64,000 nucleotides of DNA from Methylorubrum salsuginis (GCF_900114375.1 NZ_FOSV01000003.1:239724-303723), one strand, 5' to 3'; shown: positions 9,120-17,591, numbered from the stretch's first letter. Numbers and translations are program-made. The notes: generated by a model from the letters alone, not told the origin.

Positions 9120-9377
9120 AGCTCCTTGTTCTGCCGCGCTTTCTTTCGGCGAACCGGCGATCTCATCACCCGGAAAGCGCTCATGAGCGGCGGTTTACGC
9201 CCCCGGTCTCCGGCGGTGCAAGGGCAGAAGATGCGGGTGACGATCCCGGCGGATCGTTGCCGCGCCGCTCGACCGGACAAGCGCGGCAGTCTGGACACGT
9301 TCGCATCTGGCATGTCAGAGAGCGCGTCGAGGAAACGATGGCAATCCGGTGACCGCGCGTCGCATTGATTGCTGCCG

Positions 9378-9399
9378 CGCAATGGTGTCTGCCATTGCG
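9378..9399. promoter_or_regulatory. Inverted repeat upstream of petA, candidate operator
   Basis: Perfect eight-base arms CGCAATGG and CCATTGCG separated by six bases, about 100 bases before the petA start. It has dyad symmetry and spacing typical of a dimeric regulator site. The regulator is unknown. Confidence 0.4.
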
Positions 9400-9404
9400 A
9401 CAGG

Positions 9405-9416
9405 TTCAAATTTGAA
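9405..9416. promoter_or_regulatory. 12-base perfect palindrome upstream of petA
   Basis: TTCAAATTTGAA is a perfect palindrome and is notably AT-rich in a GC-rich region. It lies six bases after the previous inverted repeat. It could be an operator or part of the petABC promoter. Confidence 0.35.
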
Positions 9417-9499
9417 AGCTTCCAGGGCCGGGCGCAGGAACACCCTTCGCGATCCGGCATGAGAGGCTTCGGCGCGCCGACTGACGGGAGAGTTGCACC

Positions 9500-10069
9500 T
9501 TGGCGGATACGACAGCCACGCACGCAACCGCGGGGCCCGAGGGCACCAAGCGCGATTTCCTGTTTCTCGCGACCGGTGCAGGATTGGCCGTGGGCGTCGG
9601 CGCGGTGGCGTGGCCCTTCGTGGCCTCCATGGCCCCCGATGCCGCCACCGTCGCGGCGGGCGCGCCGCTCGACGTCGATCTCAGCCCGATCCAGGACGGC
9701 CAGATCGTCAACGTGTTCTGGCGCGGCAAGCTGATCTTCGTGCGCAAGCTCACGGAGAAGGAGGTCACGGACATGAAGGCCGTGCCCCTCGACCAGATGA
9801 TCGATCCGGCGCCGTTCTCCGCCCGGGTGAAGGCCGGCCACGATCAATGGCTCGTGTCCTACGGCAACTGCACCCATCTCGGCTGCGTGCCGATCGGCCA
9901 TTCGGGCAACTTCGAGGGTTGGGCCTGCCCCTGCCACGGCTCGCAGTTCGACGCCGTCGGCCGCGTGCGCCGCGGCCCCGCGCCGACCAACCTGCCGATC
10001 CCCCCCTACGCCTTCTCGAGCGACACCAAGCTCACGATCGGCGAAGAGGGCGGCAAGGCCGCCGCGTAA
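9500..10069 (+). CDS. petA: Ubiquinol-cytochrome c reductase Rieske iron-sulfur subunit
   Basis: A 189-residue Rieske protein of the cytochrome bc1 complex. It has a cytoplasmic N-terminus (KRDFLF), one membrane anchor around residues 20-40, a hinge, and a periplasmic [2Fe-2S] domain with ligand motifs CTHLGC and CPCHGS. It accepts an electron from ubiquinol at the Qo site and passes it to cytochrome c1. The start is TTG, chosen because ACGGGAG lies 11 bases upstream and the family begins shortly before the KRDFL motif. It is first of three genes in the standard petA-petB-petC order. Confidence 0.96.
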   Translation: MADTTATHATAGPEGTKRDFLFLATGAGLAVGVGAVAWPFVASMAPDAATVAAGAPLDVDLSPIQDGQIVNVFWRGKLIFVRKLTEKEVTDMKAVPLDQMIDPAPFSARVKAGHDQWLVSYGNCTHLGCVPIGHSGNFEGWACPCHGSQFDAVGRVRRGPAPTNLPIPPYAFSSDTKLTIGEEGGKAAA

Positions 10070-10103
10070 CAACCAGGACACGAGAAGCCGGAGCGGGCAC
10101 CCG

Positions 10104-11396
10104 ATGAGCAGCGCACACGCGACCTCGACCTACGTCCCGAAGAGCCGCGTCGCGAAGTGGTTCGAGTCCCGCCTGCCGCTCGTCGGCCTGGTGCACTCGT
10201 CCTTCGTCGCCTTCCCGGTTCCGCGGAACCTCAACTACTTCTACACCTTCGGCGCGATCCTGATCGCGTTCCTCGGCATCCAGATCATCACCGGCGTATG
10301 GCTGGCGATGCACTACGATCCGAGCGCCGCCAACGCGTTCGAGAGCGTCGAGCACATCATGCGCGACGTGAACTACGGCTGGCTCCTGCGCTACGCCCAC
10401 GCCAACGGCGCGTCGATGTTCTTCGTGGCGGTCTACGTCCACATCTTCCGCAACCTCTATTACGGGTCCTACAAGGCCCCGCGCGAGGTGCTCTACCTGC
10501 TCGGCGTCATCATCTACCTGCTGATGATGGCCACCGCCTTCCTCGGCTACACCCTGCCGTGGGGCCAGATGAGCTTCTGGGGCGCCACCGTCATCACCAA
10601 CATCCTGGCGGCGATCCCGGTCGTCGGCGACACGATCCAGAGCCTGCTCTGGGGCGGCTACTCGGTCGGCAATCCGACGATCAACCGCTTCTTCTCGCTG
10701 CACTTCCTGCTGCCGTGGATGATCGCCGGCGTCGTCGTCCTCCACGTCTGGGCGCTGCACGTCACCGGCCAGAACAACCCGGCGGGCATCCCGATCAAGT
10801 CGAGCAAGGATGCGGTGCCCTTCACCCCCTACGCGACCATCAAGGACGTGTTCGCCGTCGTGGTGTTCATGATCCTGTTCGCGTGGTTCATCTTCTACCA
10901 GCCGAACTATCTCGGCCACGCCGACAACTACGTCCCGGCCAACCCGTCGGTGACCCCGGCGCATATCGTGCCCGAATGGTACTTCCTGCCGTTCTACGCG
11001 ATCCTGCGGGCCGTTCCCGACAAGCTCGGCGGCGTGATCCTGATGTTCGGCGCGGTGCTGATCCTCGCCTTCGCGCCCTGGCTCGACACTTCGCGGGTCC
11101 GCTCCTGCAACTACCGGCCGGTCTACCGGGTGTTCTTCTGGGTGTTCACCGCCAACGCCATCCTGCTCGGCTGGCTCGGCGCCAAGCCTCCGGAGGGCGG
11201 CTACGTGATCGCCTCGCAGCTCTGCACCGCCTACTACTTCGCCCACTTCCTGATCGTGATGCCGCTCGTCGGCCTGTTCGAAACGCCGGACCGCGTGCCG
11301 GGCTCGATCCTCGAGACCGTGACCGGACCGGGCAAGCAGGTGAGCGGATCGGGCATGCCCGCGGGCGCCGCCGCCGAACCCGCCAAGCGCGGCTGA
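10104..11396 (+). CDS. petB: Cytochrome b of the bc1 complex
   Basis: A 430-residue polytopic cytochrome b. Heme ligands are visible as histidine pairs spaced by 13 residues: His99 and His113 in one helix, and a matching pair in the helix around [16 protein letters not shown]. The Qo-site motif PEWY occurs in [15 protein letters not shown]. Hydrophobic helices continue to the C-terminus, which ends in a short Gly/Ala-rich tail. It oxidises ubiquinol at Qo and reduces quinone at Qi, conserving energy as a proton gradient. It lies 34 bases after petA and 21 bases before petC. Confidence 0.97.
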   Translation: MSSAHATSTYVPKSRVAKWFESRLPLVGLVHSSFVAFPVPRNLNYFYTFGAILIAFLGIQIITGVWLAMHYDPSAANAFESVEHIMRDVNYGWLLRYAHANGASMFFVAVYVHIFRNLYYGSYKAPREVLYLLGVIIYLLMMATAFLGYTLPWGQMSFWGATVITNILAAIPVVGDTIQSLLWGGYSVGNPTINRFFSLHFLLPWMIAGVVVLHVWALHVTGQNNPAGIPIKSSKDAVPFTPYATIKDVFAVVVFMILFAWFIFYQPNYLGHADNYVPANPSVTPAHIVPEWYFLPFYAILRAVPDKLGGVILMFGAVLILAFAPWLDTSRVRSCNYRPVYRVFFWVFTANAILLGWLGAKPPEGGYVIASQLCTAYYFAHFLIVMPLVGLFETPDRVPGSILETVTGPGKQVSGSGMPAGAAAEPAKRG

Positions 11397-11417
11397 GCAC
11401 CCTTGAGGAGACACGGT

Positions 11418-12314
11418 ATGCGCATCGCCCTCCTCGCCGCCGCGGGCCTTCTCGCGGCGGCCCTCGGCTCCACCGGCCTCCGCGCCGAGGACGGCCACGG
11501 CGGCGTCAACCCGCCCCGCGAGAAGTGGAGCTTCGCCGGCATGTTCGGCCGGTTCGATCAGGCGCAGCTCCAGCGCGGCTTCCAGGTCTACAAGGAAGTC
11601 TGCGCCAACTGCCATTCGATGAAGCTCGTCGCCTTCCGCAACCTCTCCGAAGAGGGCGGTCCCGGCTTCAGCGCGGCGCAGGTCAAGGCTCTGGCCGAGA
11701 CCTACAGCGTCAAGGAACTGGACGATTCCGGCTCCGAGAAGGAGCGTCCGGCCCGCCCCGCCGACCGCTTCCCGCCGCCCTTCCCGAACGACAAGGCGGC
11801 GGCCGCCGCCAACGGCGGCAAGGCGCCGCCGGACTTCTCGGTGCTCGCCAAGGCCCGCACCTACGAGCGCGGCTTCCCGTGGTTCGTGTTCGATGCGCTG
11901 CCCTTCACCGGCTATTCGGAGCAGGGCGTCGACTACATCCATGCGCTCCTGAACGGCTACGAGGACCCGCCAAAGGGTTTTGAGATGCCGGGCAGCGGCT
12001 ACTACAACAAATACTATCCCGGCCATGTCATCGCGATGCCGAACCCGCTGAGCGAGGGCCAGATCACCTATCCGAAGGACGACAAGGGCCAGCCCGTCGT
12101 GCCGGAGACGGTGGAGCAGTACTCGCACGACGTGGCGGCCTTCATGGCCTGGGCGGCCGAGCCGCACATGATGGCCCGCAAGGCGCTCGGCCTGCGCGTG
12201 ATCCTGTTCCTGATCGTGCTGGCCGGACTGCTCTATTACGTGAAGAAGCAGGTCTGGAAGAAGGTCGGCGGCGAGGTCCACGGCCTCCAGCCGGAGCTGC
12301 ACAAGACCTACTGA
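11418..12314 (+). CDS. petC: Cytochrome c1 of the bc1 complex
   Basis: A 298-residue cytochrome c1. A signal peptide (residues 1-23, ending at LRA) precedes the covalent heme site CANCH at residues 62-66. The axial Met lies in the region around HVIAMPNPL, and a C-terminal membrane anchor (VILFLIVLAGLLYYVKK) is followed by basic residues. The frame is open 15 bases further upstream from a TTG, but GAGGAG in that stretch is the ribosome site for the ATG chosen here. It carries electrons from the Rieske protein to soluble or membrane cytochrome c. Confidence 0.96.
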   Translation: MRIALLAAAGLLAAALGSTGLRAEDGHGGVNPPREKWSFAGMFGRFDQAQLQRGFQVYKEVCANCHSMKLVAFRNLSEEGGPGFSAAQVKALAETYSVKELDDSGSEKERPARPADRFPPPFPNDKAAAAANGGKAPPDFSVLAKARTYERGFPWFVFDALPFTGYSEQGVDYIHALLNGYEDPPKGFEMPGSGYYNKYYPGHVIAMPNPLSEGQITYPKDDKGQPVVPETVEQYSHDVAAFMAWAAEPHMMARKALGLRVILFLIVLAGLLYYVKKQVWKKVGGEVHGLQPELHKTY

Positions 12315-12686
12315 CGGGTCCGCCGCGGCAGCCTCTTCCGAACCTCACGAACGGGCCCCTCGCGGGCCCGTTTGCTTGCCGGGTCCCCTGTGGCTAAGAG
12401 TCGGCTCGCGAACACTTCGGTCGGCCGCCGGGAGGGCGGCTCGGCGGAAGAAGGCGCGGAGCCGCCCCCGCGCGCAGGAGCGCGGTGCGCGACCGGCGAT
12501 CCGCGTGAGCCGTCCCGGACGGCATCGGGCCGAGAAGCCCATCGAAAAAAGACGCCTCGGCGCGGCCCCCCGGATCGGACGGGCGTCACGACTCGGTGGC
12601 ATCATGGGTGGATCGTGCGCAGAACGCGACCGCTCGCCCGCGCGGAACGGCGCGGGAATCCAACACAGCACAAGGGATAAGACCGC
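12315..12686. other. petC-mtnP intergenic region
   Basis: Besides the petABC terminator it contains a second hairpin, GGGCGGCTC (12434-12442) with GAGCCGCCC (12459-12467) around a 16-base loop, roughly 220 bases before mtnP. I see no gene; reading frames here are mirror images of GC-rich sequence without a ribosome site. The mtnP promoter is presumably in the right half. Confidence 0.4.
12351..12373 (+). terminator. Terminator after petABC
   Basis: Perfect nine-base stem AACGGGCCC/GGGCCCGTT with a five-base loop, followed by TTGCTT, 37 bases after the petC stop codon. Confidence 0.75.
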
Positions 12687-13562
12687 ATGACGGCAGCGAT
12701 TCTCGGCGTGATCGGCGGCTCGGGCGTCTACGACCTGCCCGGCCTGGAGGATGTCCGTGAGGAGGCCATCACCTCGCCCTGGGGCGAGCCGTCCGACGCG
12801 CTGCGCATCGGCCGGATCGGCGAAACCAAGGTGGTGTTCCTGGCCCGGCACGGGCGCGGCCACCGCCTCTCCCCCTCGGGGATCAACTACCGGGCCAATA
12901 TCGACGTGCTGAAGCGCGCGGGCGTGACCGACATCGTCTCGCTCTCGGCCTGCGGCTCGTTCCGCAACGAGCTGCATCCCGGCCTGTTCGTGCTGGTCGA
13001 TCAGTTCATCGACCGCACGGTGTCCCGCGAGACGTCGTTCTTCGGCAATGGCTGCGTCGCGCACGTGCCCTTCGCCCATCCGGTCGGTCCGCTCCTGCAG
13101 AAGCGCATCGCCGCCGCCGCGGAGGCCGAGGGCATCGCGGTCCACAAGGGCGGCACCTATGTCTGCATGGAGGGCCCCCAGTTCTCGTCGCTCGCCGAAT
13201 CGAAATCCTACAAGGCGGCGAATTACGACGTGATCGGCATGACCAACCTGCCCGAGGCCAAGCTCGCGCGGGAGGCGGAGATCACCTACGCCACCATCGC
13301 CATGGTGACCGACTTCGATTGCTGGCATCCGAACCACGACAGCGTCGACGTCGCCTCGGTGATCGCGGTGGCCCGCGCCAACGCCAGCAAGGCGGCCCAG
13401 CTCGTCGCCCGCGTCGCCCGCGACTTCCCCGCCGAGCGCGAGGAATGCCCGGCCGGCTCGCACCGGGCGCTCGACGGCGCCATCATGACCGCCCCCTCGC
13501 ATCGCGATCCGGAGTTGGTGGCCAAGCTCGACGCCGTGGCGGGCCGCGTGCTCAACGGCTGA
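12687..13562 (+). CDS. mtnP: S-methyl-5'-thioadenosine phosphorylase
   Basis: A 291-residue member of the purine nucleoside phosphorylase superfamily that splits methylthioadenosine (the polyamine and SAM by-product) into adenine and methylthioribose-1-phosphate for methionine salvage. Landmarks are the phosphate-binding GVIGGSGVYDLPG at the N-terminus, FLARHGRGHRLSPS, NYRANI, CMEGPQFSS, the substrate-specificity stretch VIGMTNLPEAKLAREAE, and VTDFDCWH. Length fits the family. No other salvage gene lies next to it, so it appears to be transcribed alone. Confidence 0.93.
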   Translation: MTAAILGVIGGSGVYDLPGLEDVREEAITSPWGEPSDALRIGRIGETKVVFLARHGRGHRLSPSGINYRANIDVLKRAGVTDIVSLSACGSFRNELHPGLFVLVDQFIDRTVSRETSFFGNGCVAHVPFAHPVGPLLQKRIAAAAEAEGIAVHKGGTYVCMEGPQFSSLAESKSYKAANYDVIGMTNLPEAKLAREAEITYATIAMVTDFDCWHPNHDSVDVASVIAVARANASKAAQLVARVARDFPAEREECPAGSHRALDGAIMTAPSHRDPELVAKLDAVAGRVLNG

Positions 13563-13866
13563 TTTTCACGACGGGCCGCACGACGAGGGCCGGCCCCCCA
13601 TGGGGGCCGGCCCTCGTCGCGAGTCGGTCCCGTGTCGCGACGGACACTTCCAAGTGCCGATTTCGCGCCGCCTCCCCGCGGTGCCGATCCAGAACCCTGT
13701 GGACGATCACGGGGAAAACCGGCCAAACGGCTGAGCTTGCCCGCAAATCGCCCCGCCTTGCCATGGGGATGCCACAACCTCGGCCGTGTTTGCGCCACAA
13801 GCCGAGGCGTAACTGTTGCCCACACGCCGCTGACGGCACCAACCTTTGGATGGGGTGACGAGACAG
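13563..13866. other. mtnP-SLT gene intergenic region
   Basis: It contains the mtnP hairpin at its left end; beyond about 13625 I see nothing recognisable apart from presumed promoter sequence for the SLT gene. Confidence 0.35.
13581..13619 (+). terminator. Strong hairpin after mtnP
   Basis: A near-perfect 18-base stem reading CGACGAGGGCCGG then Cs, with its complement ending GGCCCTCGTCG and a single bulged C. It lies 19 bases after the mtnP stop. There is no T-tract, so termination may be Rho-assisted or the hairpin may protect the 3' end. Confidence 0.6.
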
Positions 13867-15009
13867 ATGCAGGGCCGCACGTTCGGATCGCCGCGTACCA
13901 CCCGTGATGCCCGCAAGACCGGGCGCATCGCCTCTTCCGACGTCATCTCCGTCGCCGCCCGTCCGGGCCGCGACCACGGCAGCCGACCGGCGCTCCTGCG
14001 CTCCGTCCTCTCGATGACGCTGCTCGCCGGAGGCCTGAGCGCGATCCTGCTCAATGCCGGGACCGATCTCGGCCGGGCCGAGGCCTCGACCAAGGCGGCC
14101 GAACTGACGATGCCGAAGCCCCGCGTCCAGGCCGTCCTGCAAGCGGTCTCGACCGAGGCCCCGGTCCCCTCGGTGGTCGCGGCCTCGTCGAGCTTCCGCA
14201 CCGTCGATGCGCTCGATACCGATCTGACGGCCGGCACCGTCGACCGGGTCTCCTACGACTTCCTGCTGTCGCAGACCTCGACCGGCGATCCGAACGACAT
14301 CCTCGAATTCGGGCCGATGAAAATCCGCCGCCACATCGTGCAGACGATCGTCAAGGCGGCGCAGGCGGTCGAGACCGATCCGGTGCTGCTGATGGCGGTC
14401 GCCGACAAGGAATCGAGCTTCATCACCGCGGTCCAGGCCAAGACCTCCTCGGCGACCGGCCTGTACCAGTTCATCGAGCGCACCTGGCTCGGCGTGATCC
14501 GCGATTTCGGCCCGAAATACGGCTACGCTCAGGACGCCGCCCTGATCGTGCCGGATGCCAACGACCGGCCGAGCGTGCAGGACCAGTCGGAGCGCGCCCG
14601 CATCCTCGACATGCGCCGCGATCCCTACCTCTCCGCGCTGATGGCGGGCGAGATGCTCAAGCGCGACGCCGCCCGCATCGCCCTCAAGATCGGCCGCGAG
14701 CTGTCGCTCGGCGAGGTCTACCTCGCCCACTTCCTCGGCCCGGACGACGCCGAGAACTTCCTCTCGCAGGTGGTCGACAAGCCGACCGCCGCCGCCGCGA
14801 CCCTGCTGCCCGGCCCGGCGCGGGCCAACCGCTCGATCTTCTTTGCCGGCACCACCGGCCGCGGGCGGCACCGCAAGCCCGCGAGCCTCTCGGTGGCGCA
14901 GGTGCATCAGAAGTTCGAGGCGATGATGAGCGCCCGCGGCGACCGCTACCGCGACGTGCGCAGCGTCGCCGGCCTCGTGCTCACCGCCGACGCCGATACG
15001 GTCCAGTAA
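13867..15009 (+). CDS. Lytic transglycosylase SLT-domain protein
   Basis: About 380 residues. A basic N-terminal tail is followed by a hydrophobic segment (LLRSVLSMTLLAGGLSAILL, around 45-65) that acts as signal or anchor. A low-complexity Ala/Val linker comes next, then a transglycosylase SLT fold with catalytic Glu in AVADKESSFITAVQ and the following TGLYQFIERTWLGVIRDFG. These enzymes cleave the MurNAc-GlcNAc bond of peptidoglycan in the periplasm. A TTG 21 bases upstream is also in frame; the ATG is preferred because it has the GGGGTGACGAGA region ahead of it. It is transcribed alone. Confidence 0.85.
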   Translation: MQGRTFGSPRTTRDARKTGRIASSDVISVAARPGRDHGSRPALLRSVLSMTLLAGGLSAILLNAGTDLGRAEASTKAAELTMPKPRVQAVLQAVSTEAPVPSVVAASSSFRTVDALDTDLTAGTVDRVSYDFLLSQTSTGDPNDILEFGPMKIRRHIVQTIVKAAQAVETDPVLLMAVADKESSFITAVQAKTSSATGLYQFIERTWLGVIRDFGPKYGYAQDAALIVPDANDRPSVQDQSERARILDMRRDPYLSALMAGEMLKRDAARIALKIGRELSLGEVYLAHFLGPDDAENFLSQVVDKPTAAAATLLPGPARANRSIFFAGTTGRGRHRKPASLSVAQVHQKFEAMMSARGDRYRDVRSVAGLVLTADADTVQ

Positions 15010-15159
15010 AGCTCCGCTCGCGCCCCGCGGCGGCCCGCCGCGCGGCGTTCGTTGCGACTTCCGAAATTCATCCTTCGACGCAACTGACAAGCGTCCGCCC
15101 GCTTTGATGTGGGGCGCGGTCGATCAAGGCCGCCCCACGCGAGAGGAGGGTTTTCGACC

Positions 15160-15744
15160 TTGAAGGGTCCGTTTCGAGATCGGTCGTTCACGGGGGGGAT
15201 CGACGATCCGCTCCTGCCGGGCATGAAGCTCGATCAGATCGGGCAGGCCCTGGCCTCCTGCTACGACAACCTCGTGGCGGAGGGATTGCCCGACGATCTG
15301 GCCGCCCTGGTGCGCCGGGTCGACCGGGCCGAGCGCGCGGCCCGCGCGAAGGCGCGGGTGCCCGGGTCCCGCATCGCCCTCGTGGTCGAGGACGAGGCCG
15401 AGACGCGCGACCTCGCCGAGAGCGTGCTGGAGGAGACCGATCTGCACGTGGTCGGCTGCGCCAGCGCCGAGCAGGCGCTCACCTACCTGCAGGAGCACGG
15501 CGGCGAGGTCGCGCTGGTCTTCGCCGACATTCGCCTCGCCGGCGACATGGACGGGGTGCAGCTCGCCCGCGCCATCGCCACGCTGTGGCCCTGCACCCGG
15601 CTCGTCGTCACCTCCGGGGTCGATCCCGAGCCCGGCGAGGCCCTGCCGGAGGGCGCCGTGTTCATCCCCAAGCCCTGGCGCGCCTTCGACGTGCTGGTCG
15701 AGGCCGAGCGCGCCAGCCGCGACCGGGCGCCGCCCATCGCCTGA
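15160..15744 (+). CDS. NepR-like N-terminal domain fused to a response-regulator receiver domain
   Basis: A 194-residue protein starting at TTG, with GAGAGGAGG ten bases upstream; the longer frame upstream lacks a site. Residues 24-60 match the anti-sigma factor NepR signature: DQIGQALASCYDNLVAEGLPDD followed (split here) by LAALVRRVDRAE, compared with NepR's IGxQLRxxYDDV, PVPDRF and LLxxL elements. Residues 70-190 form a receiver domain with acidic pair E77/D78, phosphoacceptor D123 (FADIRL), T151 (VVTSG) and K171 (IPKPW), all intact. In the alphaproteobacterial general stress response, NepR holds EcfG and the sigma-like domain of PhyR; here NepR-like and receiver parts are in one chain. Function is inferred: a phosphorylation-gated sequestering or decoy protein. 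No sigma or kinase gene is adjacent. Confidence 0.72.
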   Translation: MKGPFRDRSFTGGIDDPLLPGMKLDQIGQALASCYDNLVAEGLPDDLAALVRRVDRAERAARAKARVPGSRIALVVEDEAETRDLAESVLEETDLHVVGCASAEQALTYLQEHGGEVALVFADIRLAGDMDGVQLARAIATLWPCTRLVVTSGVDPEPGEALPEGAVFIPKPWRAFDVLVEAERASRDRAPPIA

Positions 15745-15817
15745 ATCCGTCGGGCGCGCCTCTTGCAGGTTCTCTCCCGGCCGCCCCGCGCCGGGCGGCA
15801 GGAGGTGGACCGACCCC

Positions 15818-16624
15818 ATGCAGATCCGGACGGGCTTCGACATCACCTTCGAGTCGGTTCAGTCGACGCCGATGATCCTGATGCTCAACCTCCATCCGTC
15901 GCGGGTGCCGGACCTCGTGACGCCGGAAACCGTGACCTTCGACCCGCCGGTCCCGGTCCACCGCTATGCCGACGGCTTCGGCAACGTCTGCACCCGCATC
16001 GTCGCACCGGCCGGGCGCCTCACCATCGCGGCCGACTTCATCGTCGCGGATTCCGGCCTGCCCGATCCGGTGGTGCCGACGGCCAGCCAGGCCGAGGTCC
16101 GGCACCTGCCCGACGACGCTCTCGTCTTCCTGATGGGCAGCCGTTACTGCGACACCGATAAGCTGTCGTCCACCGCCTGGGAGCTGTTCGGCCAGACGCC
16201 GCCCGGCTGGCCGCGGGTGCAGGCGATCGTCGATTACGTCCACGACCGCATCCGCTTCGATTACATGCGGGCGGACGCCACCCGCACGGCCTTCGACGGC
16301 TACACCCAACAGGTCGGCGTCTGCCGCGACTTCGCCCATCTCGCCATCGCGCTGTGCCGCTGCATGAACATCCCGGCGCGCTACTGCACCGGCTATCTCG
16401 GCGATATCGGCGTGCCGCCCGTGCCCGACCCGATGGATTTTTCCGCGTGGTTCGAAGCCTATCTCGACGGGCGCTGGTACACGTTCGACGCCCGCCACAA
16501 CCGCCCGCGGATCGGCCGCATCGTCATGGCGCGGGGGCGCGACGCCACCGATTGCGCGCTCACCACCAATTTTGGTTTCCAGCAGCTTGTGAACTTCGGG
16601 GTTCACACCGCAGAGGTCGCCTGA
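15818..16624 (+). CDS. Transglutaminase-like protein
   Basis: A 268-residue protein with an N-terminal beta-sandwich-like region and a transglutaminase-like core. The candidate nucleophile is in QQVGVCRDFAHLAIALCR (mid-protein), and the later strand DFSAWFEAYLDGRW followed by YTFDARHN carries the Asp. In canonical members the residue before AW is the catalytic His; here it is Ser, although a His occurs three residues after the Asp. The enzyme may use the alternative His or may be inactive as a protease. No signal peptide is visible, so it is probably cytoplasmic. Substrate unknown. A run of purines (GGCAGGAGGTGG) lies before the start. Confidence 0.75.
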   Translation: MQIRTGFDITFESVQSTPMILMLNLHPSRVPDLVTPETVTFDPPVPVHRYADGFGNVCTRIVAPAGRLTIAADFIVADSGLPDPVVPTASQAEVRHLPDDALVFLMGSRYCDTDKLSSTAWELFGQTPPGWPRVQAIVDYVHDRIRFDYMRADATRTAFDGYTQQVGVCRDFAHLAIALCRCMNIPARYCTGYLGDIGVPPVPDPMDFSAWFEAYLDGRWYTFDARHNRPRIGRIVMARGRDATDCALTTNFGFQQLVNFGVHTAEVA

Positions 16625-16700
16625 ACCGTACTGCGGCTCCGATAGTCAAGCTCGGGTGCCCCGCCGCACACCCGGCCTGTGCAAAATCTGCGATTCGCCT

Positions 16701-16726
16701 GGAACCCGAAAGCCACAGTCACGCTT
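16701..16726 (+). promoter_or_regulatory. Weak EcfG-like promoter match before the L,D-transpeptidase
   Basis: GGAAC, 16 bases, then CGCTT, compared with the general-stress consensus GGAAC-N16/17-CGTT. The -35 half is perfect and the -10 half imperfect. It ends about 37 bases before the ATG, a plausible distance. Low confidence; single matches of this kind occur by chance. Confidence 0.2.
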
Positions 16727-16762
16727 TTAATGGCAAAGGTTACTGCACAGGTAGGCCATCCC

Positions 16763-17428
16763 ATGAAGACCTTGGCATCTGTCTTCGCCGGCGCTGTCGG
16801 CATGTGTGTTCTTGCCATCGGCGCGGCTCATGCCTCGCCGTACGATCCCTTCGGCTCCGAGAGCGACGACACCTACGCCGAGCAGTCCCAGGGCGGCTGG
16901 CCGGTCTACGATCCCTACGGCAGCCAGCAGCGCGGCTCGGCCTCCCAGAGCTACGGATACGGCTCGGCCGAGGCGCAGGCCCAGGTCGCCCGCATCCCGC
17001 GCGAGGTCGTGGCCTATGACGGCCGCTACGCACCGGGCACGATCGTGGTCTCCACCGCCGAGCGGCGCCTCTACCTCGTCCTCGGCAACGGCCAGGCCCT
17101 GCGCTACGGCGTCGGCGTCGGTCGCCCGGGCTTCACCTGGAGCGGCGTGAACAAGATCACCGCCAAGCGCGAGTGGCCGAGCTGGACCCCGCCGGCCGCG
17201 ATGATCGCCCGCCGCCCCGACCTGCCGCGCTACATGGCCGGCGGCATCGAGAACCCGCTGGGCGCCCGCGCGATGTATATCGGCAGCTCCGAATACCGCA
17301 TCCACGGCTCCAACGAGCCGGACACGATCGGCCAGGCGGTGTCGTCCGGCTGCATCCGCATGACCAACGAGGACGTCACCGACCTCTATTCGCGGGTGAA
17401 GGTCGGCGCGACGGTGATCGTGAACTGA
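16763..17428 (+). CDS. L,D-transpeptidase (YkuD family)
   Basis: About 221 residues from the ATG that begins a clear signal peptide (MKTLASVFAGAVGMCVLAIG, cleaved near AHA). An acidic/Gln/Gly-rich linker leads to a YkuD catalytic domain with HGSNEPDTIGQ and the active-site SSGCIRM (Cys). Such enzymes make 3-3 peptidoglycan crosslinks or attach proteins to the cell wall in the periplasm. An upstream in-frame ATG exists, but it would add a poorly fitting 28-residue tail. A GAAA-tetraloop hairpin follows the stop codon. Confidence 0.9.
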   Translation: MKTLASVFAGAVGMCVLAIGAAHASPYDPFGSESDDTYAEQSQGGWPVYDPYGSQQRGSASQSYGYGSAEAQAQVARIPREVVAYDGRYAPGTIVVSTAERRLYLVLGNGQALRYGVGVGRPGFTWSGVNKITAKREWPSWTPPAAMIARRPDLPRYMAGGIENPLGARAMYIGSSEYRIHGSNEPDTIGQAVSSGCIRMTNEDVTDLYSRVKVGATVIVN

Positions 17429-17437
17429 TCGGCCGGA

Positions 17438-17461
17438 CCATCGCGCGGAAACGCGCGATGG
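17438..17461 (+). terminator. GAAA-tetraloop hairpin after the L,D-transpeptidase
   Basis: Ten-base perfect stem CCATCGCGCG/CGCGCGATGG closed by a GAAA tetraloop, nine bases after the stop codon. No T-tract follows. Confidence 0.55.
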
Positions 17462-17477
17462 CGCCGCGTGGCCAGGT

Positions 17478-17538
17478 GCGAAAAGCGCCCCGCGCAGCGG
17501 CCTCGGCTCTGCCGAGGCCTCTAGCGAAGCGAGAAGCC
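17478..17538. repeat. Intergenic repeat family A, copy 1
   Basis: About 60 bases nearly identical to a stretch at 54524-54583. The shared core includes CGCGCAGCGGCCTCGG, a CCTCGGC/GCCGAGG mini-hairpin (17501-17517) and the following AGCGAAGCGAGAAGCC (GAGCGGAGCGAAAGCC in copy 2). Both copies are in non-coding DNA, 37 kb apart. Confidence 0.7.
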
Positions 17539-17539
17539 T

Positions 17540-17578
17540 AGAGCGTCGTCCTGGATATCGGATCCGGGACGACGCTCT
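17540..17578. repeat. 12-base-arm palindromic element
   Basis: Perfect arms AGAGCGTCGTCC and GGACGACGCTCT with a 15-base centre. It directly abuts repeat family A and the next palindrome, forming a mosaic of palindromes between two genes. Confidence 0.6.
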
Positions 17579-17591
17579 CCGTTCTTGTGCC

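Larger units (their letters stand above)
9064..9499. other. Divergent metY/petA intergenic region
   Basis: No protein gene is supported. On the metY side it holds a long leader hairpin. On the petA side it holds two unrelated inverted repeats within 40 bases of each other, and the rest is unstructured. The petA ribosome site (ACGGGAG) lies at the right end. Confidence 0.5.

Noticed and set aside
9064..9200. SAM-II riboswitch before metY
   Set aside because: The conserved SAM-II core sequences are absent; only an uncharacterised hairpin is there.
10032..12302. 756-residue minus-strand frame opposite petBC
   Set aside because: Antisense of recognised cytochrome genes; His/Asp/Arg-rich shadow composition.
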